64,000 nt of DNA from Mesosutterella porci (GTDB lineage: Bacteria; Pseudomonadota; Gammaproteobacteria; Burkholderiales; Burkholderiaceae_F). This document shows, one piece after another, positions 1 through 9,195 of the stretch. The first letter of the stretch is position 1. Every line of letters starts with the position of its first letter. The position numbers and the translations under genes were made by a program. The notes beneath the pieces were generated by a model. It saw only the letters and a list, made by a program, of their open reading frames with translations. It made no database searches and was not told where the DNA came from. Where the stretch lies: the NCBI RefSeq assembly GCF_022134585.1, contig NZ_JAKNCT010000006.1:106355-170354 (forward strand), read 5' to 3'.

Positions 1-1260
1 AAGGTCATTGAGAGGACCATGGATATCGTGAACCTGGACGAGTGGGTGCGGAATTTTCTCGTTGAGAACCACATGGGCCGGGAGTACCTGCTGCCCGGAC
101 CCGAGCTCGACGCGATCTGGACCGGCGCAAGGAGGCTTTTCCCCGCCCGCATCGGCAACAAGCCCCCGATGCCGGAGTCCTTTTACCGTAACGAGTTTGA
201 GCAGGTGGTTCTGCCCGACAACATCCGTTCCGAGGCGGCCTATCTCCTCGCTGACCGCAGAGGCCGGGGCGTGACGCTAGGAAAGCGGGAGCGCTCCGCG
301 GTCTGGCCGGTGCTTGCCTACGTGCGCCGGGCGATCGATGACACCGGCAAGCTTACGCCATCGGACGCGTACAACACGGCCTCGGCTCTGCTGATGTCCG
401 GGCGTTCGACCAAGCAGTACCGGGCGGTGATTCTTGACGAGGCTCAGGACTTCGGGCGCGAGGCCTTCCGGCTTCTGCGGCAGCTCACCCCTGACCTGTC
501 GCTCTCGAACAGCCCGGGCCACCCCAGGCAGGGCGACATCTTCATCGTGGGCGATGAAAACCAGCGCATCTACAGCCGCGGCAGCGGCTACGACCTCAAG
601 CGTTGCGGCATCAACGTGCGCTCAAAGCGCACGAGAAAGCTCACGATCAACTACCGGACCACCGCCGACATTCGCAGCGCCGCTCTTGTCGTGCTGGAGC
701 ACAACCGCGCAAAGGTGCTCGAGTCGAAACTGAGCCGGCGGCCTTACCGCGATGAAGAGTGCGTTTCCACCCGCCGCGGGCCCGAGCCTGTGCTTTACGT
801 CGCGCACGGGCTTGAGGACGAGGCCGGATGGATCGCGGATCGGATTTTTGAGCTTCAGAATCAGGACCGGTCCTACGTTCTCTCTGATTTTGTTGTGGCC
901 GCGCATTCCCGCGAGAGGCGCGACGAATACGCCCGGTGCCTGGCCGCGCGGGGCCTCGCCACAGCCGCCATTGAAGCGGCCGAGACGCCGGCGCGGGACG
1001 CGGTGAGGGTGTCGACCCTGCACCGGCTGAAAGGGCTTGAGTTCAAGGTGGTTTTCATTGCGGGCGCCGATGCGGGCAAGATCCCATCGGACTCGGCTGT
1101 CGGCCAAGGCTCCGACAAGATGGAAAAAGCCGGCCTATACAAGCGTCAGCGCTCGCTTTTTTATGTGGCGGTGACCCGGGCGCGCGACAGGCTGTTCATT
1201 TCATGCCGCGAGCGGCCCGGCGCTTTCATGGCCGCCGTGGCGGATTACCTCAGCCGCTGA
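1..1260 (+). CDS. UvrD/Rep-like superfamily 1 DNA helicase, C-terminal part (5' end outside window)
   Basis: The frame is open from base 1, so the ATG at 19 is probably internal and the N-terminal Walker A domain lies upstream of the window. Counted from that ATG, the visible SF1 motifs are Walker B (VILDEAQD, about residues 138-144), motif III (GDENQRIYSRG, about 178-188), motif IV (NYRTT, 211-215), motif V (STLHRLKGLEFK, 332-343) and motif VI (FYVAVTRARDRL, 381-392). These belong to UvrD/Rep-type ATP-dependent 3'-5' helicases used in repair or in accessory systems. The specific system cannot be named without the missing part. Its last 60 bases overlap tail-to-tail with the TetR gene on the other strand. 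Confidence 0.85.
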   Translation, partial: KVIERTMDIVNLDEWVRNFLVENHMGREYLLPGPELDAIWTGARRLFPARIGNKPPMPESFYRNEFEQVVLPDNIRSEAAYLLADRRGRGVTLGKRERSAVWPVLAYVRRAIDDTGKLTPSDAYNTASALLMSGRSTKQYRAVILDEAQDFGREAFRLLRQLTPDLSLSNSPGHPRQGDIFIVGDENQRIYSRGSGYDLKRCGINVRSKRTRKLTINYRTTADIRSAALVVLEHNRAKVLESKLSRRPYRDEECVSTRRGPEPVLYVAHGLEDEAGWIADRIFELQNQDRSYVLSDFVVAAHSRERRDEYARCLAARGLATAAIEAAETPARDAVRVSTLHRLKGLEFKVVFIAGADAGKIPSDSAVGQGSDKMEKAGLYKRQRSLFYVAVTRARDRLFISCRERPGAFMAAVADYLSR

Positions 1261-1929
1261 GGCCTCCTTCGCGCAGCCCGCTTCCTTCCAGCGCCGGCCT
1301 TCTTCCCGCAGCCAGTCGGTCATGTACCGGCCGATGAACTCTGCGGCTTCCTCCGGAGTGTCCTTCTGCAGGGAGTAGAGGTTGTTGGGAAGGCTTTTGC
1401 CGAAGGCAAGCAGCGTAAAGACCGGCGAAATGACGCAGAACATGCAGCGCCTCAGCGCCGGGTCATTTTCCGGAATGCCGGAGACTTCGGAGGCGAGGCG
1501 CCGGACCAGAGCGAATTTAGGCAGGACCTCAGTGTCAAAAAGCGGGCGCAGGCTCGCCTCTTCATCGAGCAGCCCCCTGAACAGCAGCTTCATTTTCCAG
1601 CCGTTTTCACCTGAGGCCTGCTGCAGGATCATCCGGAGCATGCCCTTCACTTTCTGGTCTGCCGGCTGCGGACTATCGACAATTTTCCGCATCTCTTCGA
1701 TTTGGAAAAGGTCGTGGTGGGCAGCAATGAGCGCGGCGGCGAAAAGGCCGCGGCGGCTGCCGAAATGGTAGTTGATGGAGGCGAGGTCGACATGAGCGCG
1801 GGCAGCGATGTCGCGGCATGTCACGTTGGCAAAGCCCCTGCGGCTGAGCAGCCGCGAGGCGGCCTGAAGAATTTTCTCTCTGGTGGCGGCGCCGTCAGCG
1901 CGCTGCCGGCGCGTGGTCTCTTGTTGCAT
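1201..1929 (-). CDS. cecR: TetR-family repressor, CecR (YbiH)-like
   Basis: A 242-residue regulator with an N-terminal TetR helix-turn-helix (about residues 15-62, including TCRDIAARAHVDLASINYHFGSR). The C-terminal ligand domain resembles CecR/DUF1956 proteins (GWKMKLLFRGLLDEEASLRPLFD). In E. coli CecR controls the ybhGFSR export operon, and here the gene is divergent from exactly that set, 104 bp away, so it is inferred to repress both itself and the pump. A TATAAT -10 for this gene lies at 1953-1958 and a perfect palindrome lies just upstream of it. The C-terminus overlaps the end of the helicase gene. The ligand is unknown; bulky toxic compounds are plausible from the family. Confidence 0.85.
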   Translation of the reverse strand: MQQETTRRQRADGAATREKILQAASRLLSRRGFANVTCRDIAARAHVDLASINYHFGSRRGLFAAALIAAHHDLFQIEEMRKIVDSPQPADQKVKGMLRMILQQASGENGWKMKLLFRGLLDEEASLRPLFDTEVLPKFALVRRLASEVSGIPENDPALRRCMFCVISPVFTLLAFGKSLPNNLYSLQKDTPEEAAEFIGRYMTDWLREEGRRWKEAGCAKEASAAEVIRHGGHESAGPLAA

Positions 1930-1952
1930 TGAATTCCCCTTTTGCCGGGGTT

Positions 1953-1984
1953 ATTATAGAGAAAATTAAATTTAAATTTAATTT
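1953..1984 (-). promoter_or_regulatory. cecR promoter with overlapping 22-bp palindromic operator
   Basis: On the minus strand a TATAAT -10 lies at 1953-1958, and a weak -35 (TTAAAT, 17 bp away) falls inside a perfect 22-bp inverted repeat at 1963-1984 (half-site AAATTAAATTT). TetR regulators bind such palindromes, and this one sits between the regulator and the divergent pump operon. Binding by the adjacent regulator is inference. Confidence 0.65.
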
Positions 1985-2033
1985 AAACTAAGCGTCAGGG
2001 CATTAAGCAACCTGTTGTTTTATATAGGCGCAA

Positions 2034-3068
2034 ATGAATAAAAAGATCCTCATTGCGGCGACTGTCCTTGCCGCGGCGGCGGCTGCGGCCGGGTACGGCG
2101 TTCATGAAAAGTTCTTCCAAAAAGCCTCCGATGAAATCGTGCTCTACGGCAACGTAGACATCAGGCAGGTGTCGCTCGCATTCGAGGAGGTCGGGCGCAT
2201 CAGCGAGCTTCGGGCCGAGGAGGGCGACCAGGTGAAGAAAGGGCAGGTGCTTGCGGTTCTCGACACCCGCACGCTGGAGCTTGAGGCCGAGCAGGCCTCC
2301 GCCCAGGTCCGTGCGGGAGAGCAGGCGCATTTGAGTCTTCGCAATGGCAGCCGTCCCCAGGAAATCGCCCAGGCGCGGGCTCAGTACCGGGCGGCTCAGG
2401 CCGAGGCCGAGCGGGCCTCGCTCGACCTCAAGCGGGCCGAAGCGCTCTGGAACACGCCCCAGGGGCACGCAGTGAGCCGCCAGAGCTATGACCAGGCGGT
2501 CAGCGCCGAGCGCGTGGCAAGGCAAAACGAACTGCAGGCGAAGGAGGCGCTGCAGCTCAAGGTGATCGGCCCGCGGGTGGAGGACATCCGGGAGTCCGAG
2601 GCGTCGCTTGAGGCATCGAAGGCGAACCTGGCCGTGCTGCGGCACCGCATCGAGCTCGGGACGCTGCGCGCGCCCCAGAATGCCGTGGTCCGCAGCCGCC
2701 TGCTTGAGAAGGGCGACATGGCTTCGGCTTCAAGCCCTGTGTTCACGCTTGCGCTCACGGACCCCAAGTGGGTCCGGGCGTATCTGAGCGAAAAGGACCT
2801 GGGGCGAGTGAAGCCCGGGGACCCGGCCGAGATCACCACGGATTCGAACCCCGGGGAAAAGGTCCCCGGGCGGGTGGGGTTCATTTCCTCAGTGGCTGAA
2901 TTCACGCCTAAGAACGTGCAGACCGAGGAGCTGCGCACGAGCCTCGTCTATGAGGTGCGCATACTCTTTGACGATCCCGACTCGAAACTGCGGCTCGGGC
3001 AGCCTGCGACCGTCAGGCTTCACCCGGCCGCCGGCGCCGCCTCCGGGGCCACAGCCGGCGGGGTGTGA
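2034..3068 (+). CDS. ybhG: HlyD/membrane fusion protein, YbhG-like
   Basis: A periplasmic adaptor of 344 residues. It has an N-terminal membrane anchor (about residues 4-23), then the start of the lipoyl/barrel domain (VLYGNVDIRQVSLAFEEVGRI). A long heparin-rich-in-Ala/Glu coiled-coil hairpin follows (about 75-200), then the returning lipoyl half (GTLRAPQNAVVRSRLLEKGDM). A beta-barrel segment ending PATVRLHP closes it. The sequence closely follows E. coli YbhG. It is the first gene of a four-gene operon and would connect the ABC permeases to an outer-membrane channel; no TolC-like gene is present here. The ATG at 2034 gives a normal length. Only 4 bp separate it from the ATPase gene. Confidence 0.9.
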   Translation: MNKKILIAATVLAAAAAAAGYGVHEKFFQKASDEIVLYGNVDIRQVSLAFEEVGRISELRAEEGDQVKKGQVLAVLDTRTLELEAEQASAQVRAGEQAHLSLRNGSRPQEIAQARAQYRAAQAEAERASLDLKRAEALWNTPQGHAVSRQSYDQAVSAERVARQNELQAKEALQLKVIGPRVEDIRESEASLEASKANLAVLRHRIELGTLRAPQNAVVRSRLLEKGDMASASSPVFTLALTDPKWVRAYLSEKDLGRVKPGDPAEITTDSNPGEKVPGRVGFISSVAEFTPKNVQTEELRTSLVYEVRILFDDPDSKLRLGQPATVRLHPAAGAASGATAGGV

Positions 3069-3072
3069 GGCG

Positions 3073-4824
3073 ATGGCAGAGCAGGCCGTGGCTATCCGGG
3101 CCGAGGGCCTCGGGTTGACTTTCAGGGGCACCGGCGGCACCCTGGTTCAGGCTCTTTCTGAGCTGAATTTCGAAGTGCCTGCCGGCCGCCTCGTCACCCT
3201 GGTGGGGGCTGACGGAGCGGGCAAGACGACGCTGATGCGGCTCGTCTGCGGGCTGCTTGCGCCCTCGTCGGGCAGGATCGAGGTTCTTGGCAGGGACGTG
3301 GCCGCGCAGGCTCAGTGGGTGCAGGACCAGATCAGCTATATGCCCCAGAAGTTCGCGCTCTACGAGGATCTTTCCGTTCAGGAGAACCTCGACCTCTATG
3401 CCGATCTTCACGGAGTGCCCCTCGCCGTGCGCGCGAAGCGCTACGAGCGGCTTCTCGCGATGTCGGATTTGGACCGTTTCACCGGGCGGCTGGCCGGGAA
3501 GCTCTCCGGCGGCATGAAGCAGAAGCTTGGGCTGATCTGCACGCTCGTGCGCACGCCGAAACTGCTTCTGCTCGACGAGCCTTCCATCGGGGTCGACCCG
3601 CTGTCGCGCCGGGATCTTTGGGAAATTGTGCGGCAGCAGGTGCAGCTTGAGCATATCTCGGTGGTCTGGAGCACTTCCTACATGGACGAGGCCGAGCGTT
3701 CGGACTATGTTTTTGCACTGCACAAAGGCCGGCTGGTGGCCCAGGGGCGTCCCGCCGAGATCGTAAAGCGCGCCGAGGGTTTCACCGGCACCGCCTGGCC
3801 GCGCGGGGGCGAGCCCGCGCGGGACCTTCAGGCCGCCTTGTACGACCGGGGCGATCTCGTGCTGGATGCAGTGCCCTCGGGGGGCGCCGTGCGCTTCATC
3901 GGCCGGCCGGGGTCGGACGCCGCGGCGCTCGCTTCCCTTCTGGCCGGGCGGCGCATGGAAAGCCGCCGCCCGGACTTTGAGGACGCCTTCATGCTGATGA
4001 TTTCGGACAGCGGGGAGGGCTGCAGGACTCCCCGCGCCGGGCAGCAGCCCTTTCCAACCCGGAAGGCGGCTTCTTCCGTGCCTGTCATCCATGTCCGGGA
4101 CCTTGTGCGGCGGTTCGGCGACTTCACGGCGGTCGCCAGCACGAGCTTTGATGTGAAGGAAGGCGAGATATTCGGCCTTCTCGGCCCCAACGGGGCGGGA
4201 AAGACCACCACATTCCGCTTGCTCTGCGGGTTGCTGCCCGCCAGCAGCGGCGTGATCGAGGTGGCGGGCTTCAATCTCCGCAAAGCCCGGGCGGAAGCCC
4301 GCGGGCGCATCGGCTATGTGGCCCAGAAATTTGCGCTTTACGGCCTGCTCACGAACAAGGAAAATCTGGAGTTCTTTGCCGGCGCTTACGGACTTTACGG
4401 CGGAAGGCTTCGCGAGCGGGTGCAGGCGATGCTGCAACAGTTCGACCTCCAGCCCGGGGATATCTCCGGCCGGCTGCCCATGGGCCCCAAGCGCAGGCTG
4501 GCGATGGCGGCCGCGCTTCTGCACGAGCCGAGAATCCTGTTTCTCGACGAGCCCACGAGCGGCATTGACCCGACCACAAGGCGCAGCTTCTGGCGCACCA
4601 TCACGGAGCTTTCCCGCACCGGCGTCACGGTCATCGTGACCACCCACTTCATGGAGGAGGCCGAGTACTGCGACCGAATCGCGATTCAGGACGCGGGGCG
4701 GTTTCTCGCCCTGGGCACTCCGGGCGAGGTCCGCCGTCTTGCTGGTGAGGACTGCGCCGACATGAACAGCGCCTTCATCAGGATCGTGGAAAAGGGCCGG
4801 GCCGGGGGAGGAAGGAAAAAATGA
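3073..4824 (+). CDS. ybhF: ABC transporter ATP-binding protein with two fused nucleotide-binding domains, YbhF-like
   Basis: A 583-residue protein with two tandem ABC domains. Domain 1 has Walker A GADGAGKTT, an intact LSGG signature and Walker B LLLLDEPSIGVDP. Domain 2 has Walker A GPNGAGKTT and Walker B ILFLDEPTSGIDP, but its signature is the altered form LPMGPKRR, as in other YbhF proteins. The ATG at 3073 was preferred over upstream in-frame starts because it has a GAGG just before it and gives family length (E. coli about 578). It powers the two permeases that follow, the first of which starts in an ATGA overlap with this stop. Confidence 0.92.
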   Translation: MAEQAVAIRAEGLGLTFRGTGGTLVQALSELNFEVPAGRLVTLVGADGAGKTTLMRLVCGLLAPSSGRIEVLGRDVAAQAQWVQDQISYMPQKFALYEDLSVQENLDLYADLHGVPLAVRAKRYERLLAMSDLDRFTGRLAGKLSGGMKQKLGLICTLVRTPKLLLLDEPSIGVDPLSRRDLWEIVRQQVQLEHISVVWSTSYMDEAERSDYVFALHKGRLVAQGRPAEIVKRAEGFTGTAWPRGGEPARDLQAALYDRGDLVLDAVPSGGAVRFIGRPGSDAAALASLLAGRRMESRRPDFEDAFMLMISDSGEGCRTPRAGQQPFPTRKAASSVPVIHVRDLVRRFGDFTAVASTSFDVKEGEIFGLLGPNGAGKTTTFRLLCGLLPASSGVIEVAGFNLRKARAEARGRIGYVAQKFALYGLLTNKENLEFFAGAYGLYGGRLRERVQAMLQQFDLQPGDISGRLPMGPKRRLAMAAALLHEPRILFLDEPTSGIDPTTRRSFWRTITELSRTGVTVIVTTHFMEEAEYCDRIAIQDAGRFLALGTPGEVRRLAGEDCADMNSAFIRIVEKGRAGGGRKK

Positions 4825-5963
4825 AGCATTTCCGCGCATTTTCTGACTCCCGCGGCGCAGCGACCCGGCTGCGGGCTCTTGCCATGAAGGAGCTCCGGCA
4901 GATGCTGCGCGACCGCAGCACGCTCCTGCTCGGACTCATGCTGCCAGTCATCCTCATCCTTCTGCTCGGCTACGGCCTGTCGTTCGACGTGGAGCATGCG
5001 CCGCTCGCCGTCGTCGACGAATCCTCTTCCGTGCAGGGCGAGCACCTGATCCGGGCGCTCTCCGGCAACCGGTATCTGAAGGTCAGCCGCAAGGCCGGCA
5101 TGGACGAGGCCGTGGAAGCGATGCGGCTGGGAACGGCGATGGGCATTGTGCGCATCCCCTCGGATTACGCGCGGCGCTCGGAGTCGGGAAGCGCTCCGGT
5201 GCAGCTTATTTTGAACGGGGTCGACTCCCAGACCGTGAGGACGGTGGAGGCGTATGTGTCCGCGGCCGTGGGCACCGCGCTCCAGAAACAGTCCGACCGC
5301 AGCTCCGTCCGAAGCTCCGGCCTGGAGATTGTGCAGCGGACCTGGTACAACGAGGCGGGGCAGAGCACCTGGTTTCTGGTGCCCGGCATCATCGTGATTG
5401 TCCTCACGCTGGTCGGTGCGTTTCTCGCCTCGCTGCTGATTGCCCGCGAGTGGGAGAGGGGGACCTTCGAGTCGCTTTTCGTGACCCCGGTGCGTCCTTT
5501 CGAGATCGTGATCACGAAGACGGCTCCCTACCTGCTGATCGGCATCGTGGATATCGCCATCTGCCTTCTTTCCGCGCGCTATCTTTTTGATGTCCCGATC
5601 CGCGGGTCCCTCGCTGCCATAGCAGGCGTGTCTTTTCTTTACCTTTTTGTGTCCCTGCAGATGGGGCTGATGATCTCGGGGCTTGCGCGCAGCCAGTTTC
5701 TGGCCAGCGAGGTCGCGCTCATTCTCAGTTTCCTGCCCGCCGCTATGCTCTCCGGCTTTGTCTTTGACCTGCGCAATATGCCCGGGTGGCTCACTCCCAT
5801 CTGCAACATCCTGCCCGCGACGCATTTTGTGAAAATTGTGCGCGAGCTCTTTCTCGTGGGCACGAGGCCGTGGGACCTCGCGGCTTCGATCCTGATTCTC
5901 TGCGCCTACGCCGTCCTGTTTGTATCGGTGACGACCAGGACCGTGCGCAAGAGGCTGAGGTAA
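4821..5963 (+). CDS. ybhS: ABC-2 type permease, YbhS-like
   Basis: A 380-residue ABC-2 family inner-membrane subunit. One N-terminal membrane helix (about residues 32-50) is followed by a large periplasmic domain (about 55-185), then five C-terminal helices. The conserved stretch AREWERGTFESLFVTPVRPFEI is followed by a PGWL-type re-entrant region. It starts inside the ybhF stop (ATGA), indicating translational coupling, and ends 5 bp before the paralogous ybhR. It probably heterodimerises with YbhR. E. coli YbhFSR has been linked to drug and cation export, but the substrate here is unknown. Confidence 0.9.
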   Translation: MKHFRAFSDSRGAATRLRALAMKELRQMLRDRSTLLLGLMLPVILILLLGYGLSFDVEHAPLAVVDESSSVQGEHLIRALSGNRYLKVSRKAGMDEAVEAMRLGTAMGIVRIPSDYARRSESGSAPVQLILNGVDSQTVRTVEAYVSAAVGTALQKQSDRSSVRSSGLEIVQRTWYNEAGQSTWFLVPGIIVIVLTLVGAFLASLLIAREWERGTFESLFVTPVRPFEIVITKTAPYLLIGIVDIAICLLSARYLFDVPIRGSLAAIAGVSFLYLFVSLQMGLMISGLARSQFLASEVALILSFLPAAMLSGFVFDLRNMPGWLTPICNILPATHFVKIVRELFLVGTRPWDLAASILILCAYAVLFVSVTTRTVRKRLR

Positions 5964-5968
5964 ACGAC

Positions 5969-7093
5969 ATGGTGATTAGCCCTGAGGTGCGCCGCTGGCT
6001 GCTGCGGGTGCGGTGTCTGATCCGCAAGGAGCTCCAGGTCCTTCTGAAGGACCCGAAGAGCCGGGCGATTCTCATTATTCCGGTTTTCCTGCAGGCGCTG
6101 CTGTTCGGCTACGCCGCCAACTACGAGCTTTCTTACGCTCCCTACGTCCTGCTCGACGAATGCCACAGCAAGGCCTCGGACGACCTGCTCGCCCGCATCG
6201 ACAGCTCCGGCATTTTCGTTCGCAAGCTGACCGTGCGTTCGCAGCGCGAGATGGGCGAGGCGGTTGAAAGCGGGGCGGTTGCGCTTGCAATCAGGGTCCC
6301 TTCGGACTTCGCCTCGCGCCTTTCCAGCGGCAGGACCGCCCCGCTGCAGATCGTGCTCGATGGGCGCAACTCCATCACCTCGGGGCTGGCGGGGGCGTAC
6401 CTCGGCAGCATCGTGTCCTCCTACGCGGCAGAGCTCTCCGGCAGGACCGGCAGCGTCGAGCTCGTACGGCGCGCCTGGTACAACACGAACCTGGATTCCC
6501 GCTGGAATATTCTGGTCGCCTTGATCGCGACTCTCGCGCTCATCCAGACTCAGCTCACCGCGGCCTTCACCGTGGCGCGCGAGCGCGAGCAGGGGACCTT
6601 TGACCAGCTGCTCGTCACGCCGCTCACGCCCGTGGAGATTCTGGCAGGAAAGGCGCTGCCTCCCATTCTGGTCGGCCTCGTGCAGTCGACCCTCATTCTG
6701 CTTGTGATCCGCTTCTGGTTTGAGATTCCCTTCTCGGGCAGCCTGATCACCTTGTATCTGGGACTTCTGGCGTTTAACCTCGCGACAGTAGGCTTTGGTC
6801 TGTCCATTTCCGCACTGTCGCTGTCGATGCAGCAGGCGATGCTCTACAACTTCCTCTGCCTTGTGCCCACGGTCATGCTCTCCGGCTTTTTCACCCCGGT
6901 GAGCAATATGGCGCCGGCGCTGCAGTACCTCACCTATGTGAATCCCCTGCGCTTTGGCATCGACATTGTGAAGCGGGTTTATCTCGAGGGGGCGGGCCTC
7001 GCGCAGGTCTGGCCTGATTTCATTCCGCTCGCGCTGATCGCCGCGTTCTGTCTGCCGGCGGCCGGCTGGTTGTTCAGAAACAAGCTGTCATGA
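5969..7093 (+). CDS. ybhR: ABC-2 type permease, YbhR-like
   Basis: A 374-residue ABC-2 permease, paralogue of the preceding subunit. The N-terminal helix is near residues 31-49, followed by a periplasmic domain. The hallmark VAREREQGTFDQLLVTPLTPVEI precedes the C-terminal helices, and NPLRFGIDIVKRVYL lies near the end. The ATG at 5969 begins just after the ybhS stop at 5963 and gives the E. coli YbhR length; longer in-frame starts would overlap ybhS by 180 bp. It is the last gene of the operon and is followed by a convergent gene 26 bp on. Confidence 0.9.
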   Translation: MVISPEVRRWLLRVRCLIRKELQVLLKDPKSRAILIIPVFLQALLFGYAANYELSYAPYVLLDECHSKASDDLLARIDSSGIFVRKLTVRSQREMGEAVESGAVALAIRVPSDFASRLSSGRTAPLQIVLDGRNSITSGLAGAYLGSIVSSYAAELSGRTGSVELVRRAWYNTNLDSRWNILVALIATLALIQTQLTAAFTVAREREQGTFDQLLVTPLTPVEILAGKALPPILVGLVQSTLILLVIRFWFEIPFSGSLITLYLGLLAFNLATVGFGLSISALSLSMQQAMLYNFLCLVPTVMLSGFFTPVSNMAPALQYLTYVNPLRFGIDIVKRVYLEGAGLAQVWPDFIPLALIAAFCLPAAGWLFRNKLS

Positions 7094-7119
7094 CAGCCCG
7101 GAGCCGGGTCCCAGGCCTT

Positions 7120-8040
7120 TCAGCGCGAGGAGGCCCGGCCGAAACGGCCGGACAGGGCCTCGCCCGGGTTATCGAGGTTGTCCGAGCCGAAGGTGTTGCA
7201 GGCCTGAGGCCGCCCGGTGTCGTAGCCTCGCTTGAACCACCGGTAGCGTTGCTCTGAAGTCCCGTGCGTAAAGCTGTCAGGAACGACGCGGCCGGTGCTT
7301 TCTCGCTGCAGGCGGTCGTCGCCGATGGCCGACGCGGTGCGCAGCGCTTTCTCAAGGTCTCCCTTTTCCAGCACGCCGTCGCGTTTCATGAAGTTTCCCC
7401 AGACGCCGGCGAAGCAGTCGGCCTGCAGCTCCAGCCGGACCGAAAGGCGGTTGGCGCCGGCCTGGTCTGTGCGGCTCTGCGCCTCGCGCACCTTGTCGCT
7501 GATGCCCAGCAGGTTCTGAACGTGATGTCCGACCTCATGAGCGAGGACGTAGCCCAGGGCGAAGTCGCCTCCGCCGCCCAGGCGGGTTTTCATGTCCTCA
7601 TAAAAGGAGAGGTCGATGTAGACGCGGCGGTCGGGAGGGCAGTAAAAAGGGCCCATGGCGGACTGGCCGTAGCCGCAGGCTGTCCGGGTGCTGCCCCTGT
7701 AGAGCACGAGGGTCGGGGGCGTATAGGTGGAGCCGGCCTTTTTGAAGATCTCCGACCAGGTCTCTTCGGTGGTCTTCAAGGCCACGCCCGTGAACTGCGC
7801 CAGCTCCTGCTCTTCGGCCGAAGGCTTGTAGGCGCTCGTTGAAGCCTGCGTCTGGACGGCCTCGCCGCCGGTCAGAAGCGGCGTGAGATCGATGCCGTAG
7901 TAGCCCGCCACGAGCACGATGATGAGAATCAGCACTCCACCCTTGCCGCGGATCGGGATCATGCCGCCCGGGCCGCCTCCCGGGGACTCGCCGCGTCGGT
8001 CTTCAATGTTCGAGCTCGATTGTCGGTTTCTCCACAGCAT
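7120..8040 (-). CDS. ypfJ: YpfJ-family membrane-anchored zinc metallopeptidase
   Basis: A 306-residue member of the neutral zinc metallopeptidase family (PF04228). It starts with the family's N-terminal signature ([17 protein letters not shown]). A Gly-rich linker and one membrane helix (about 34-50) follow. The zinc motif HEVGHH is at 168-173, with the downstream ELQADC (204-209) supplying the third ligand region. The C-terminus [12 protein letters not shown] is typical. The ATG at 8040 was chosen because the family begins there; an upstream ATG would add 48 low-complexity residues. The biological substrate is unknown. It is divergent from the LysR gene. Confidence 0.9.
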   Translation of the reverse strand: MLWRNRQSSSNIEDRRGESPGGGPGGMIPIRGKGGVLILIIVLVAGYYGIDLTPLLTGGEAVQTQASTSAYKPSAEEQELAQFTGVALKTTEETWSEIFKKAGSTYTPPTLVLYRGSTRTACGYGQSAMGPFYCPPDRRVYIDLSFYEDMKTRLGGGGDFALGYVLAHEVGHHVQNLLGISDKVREAQSRTDQAGANRLSVRLELQADCFAGVWGNFMKRDGVLEKGDLEKALRTASAIGDDRLQRESTGRVVPDSFTHGTSEQRYRWFKRGYDTGRPQACNTFGSDNLDNPGEALSGRFGRASSR

Positions 8041-8143
8041 GGGGGCCTCTGTTGGACGTGCGGCGGGCGGGCGCTCCGCCGCGCAAAGAAAAAAGCTGCG
8101 CCGCCTCATTTTAGCGGCCGCGCCGGGCAGAGGCCTGCTATCT

Positions 8144-8172
8144 TTGAATTGCTGTAGTGCATTGCGTAAAAT
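8144..8172 (+). promoter_or_regulatory. sigma-70-type promoter of the LysR gene
   Basis: TTGAAT at 8144-8149 and TAAAAT at 8167-8172 are separated by exactly 17 bp and end 39 bp before the LysR ATG. It is the best promoter match in the 171-bp gap between the two divergent genes. Confidence 0.55.
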
Positions 8173-8211
8173 ACAGGCAATCAACTTTGCTGATCCCTAC
8201 GGAACCTTGCA

Positions 8212-9183
8212 ATGAACTTCCTTTCGATGAAGTACTTCACGACGGTGGCCCGGATGCGCAGCTTCACGCGTGCCGCGGCTGAGCTGCACATCACCCAGCA
8301 GACGCTGTCGGCGCACATCGCAGGAGTGGAAAAGGAACTGGGCTGCGCGCTGCTGATCAGGCACGTGCCGCTTGAGCTGACCTATGCGGGCGAGGTGTTC
8401 CTGCGGTACGCCTCCGACTTTGAGAAAAACTACAAGCGGATGATGGTCGAGCTGGGCGACATCAGCGACAATCACAGGGGCGTGCTCAAGATCGGCGTGG
8501 CCTTTACCCGCGGGCGGGCCATCATGCCGCTGCTGATCGAGGAATTTCAGAAGGACTGGCCCCGCTATGAGATACAGTTGGTCGAGGACACGAACGACAG
8601 GCTCCGCAAGTTTCTGGCCGACGGGGACATTGATCTGGCGATAGCTTCGTTTCCGAACAATGCGCCCGATATTGAGCTCAAGCCCTTTTACCGCGAGAAC
8701 ATTGTGCTTGCCGTCTCCCGCACTCTGCTTAAGCGGCTTTTCCCGGACAGCCTCGAGGCTTCGGTGGAAAAAATCCGCGGCGGCGACCTTTCTCCGCTTG
8801 CTCAGTGCCCATTCGTTATGGGCAAGCCCGAAGACATCTCCGGAAGGGTCGCGCAGGAGTTCATCCGGCGCTTTGACCTGCATCCGTTCGTGAGCGCGCG
8901 CTCGGACAACATCGGCACGCTTCTGTCGCTGTGCCTGAGGGGCGTCGGGGCCTGCTTCTGCCAGGAAAACTTCGTGCGCATGACGCTCCCCGACGAGGCC
9001 CTGAAGCAGCTGGAGATTTTCCGCCTCCCCAAGGGCTCAAGCTACGAGATCCTTTTCGGCACGCCGCGCCAGGCCTATCAGAGAAAGGCGGTTTCAGCCT
9101 TCATGCAGACAGCTCTTCGGGTGATCCCCGCCTCCGAGGAGAAGGCCGAGGAGGAGCTCAAGCGGGTCGTGAAATTCAAATAA
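8212..9183 (+). CDS. LysR-family transcriptional regulator
   Basis: A 323-residue protein. It has an N-terminal winged helix-turn-helix (about residues 2-60, FTTVARMRSFTRAAAELHITQQTLSAHI) and a periplasmic-binding-like effector domain (about 90-300). The ligand is not deducible. LysR proteins usually act on a neighbour: candidates are the divergent peptidase gene and the small membrane ORF 12 bp downstream. A good promoter precedes it. Its position just ahead of the rhamnose gene group could also be relevant, but nothing in the sequence shows this. Confidence 0.88.
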   Translation: MNFLSMKYFTTVARMRSFTRAAAELHITQQTLSAHIAGVEKELGCALLIRHVPLELTYAGEVFLRYASDFEKNYKRMMVELGDISDNHRGVLKIGVAFTRGRAIMPLLIEEFQKDWPRYEIQLVEDTNDRLRKFLADGDIDLAIASFPNNAPDIELKPFYRENIVLAVSRTLLKRLFPDSLEASVEKIRGGDLSPLAQCPFVMGKPEDISGRVAQEFIRRFDLHPFVSARSDNIGTLLSLCLRGVGACFCQENFVRMTLPDEALKQLEIFRLPKGSSYEILFGTPRQAYQRKAVSAFMQTALRVIPASEEKAEEELKRVVKFK

Positions 9184-9195
9184 AGGGGGCGTGCG

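Noticed and set aside
3013..4839. 608-codon open frame on the minus strand
   Set aside because: It is the shadow of the double-ABC ATPase gene; the translation has no motif and is typical of antisense high-GC frames.
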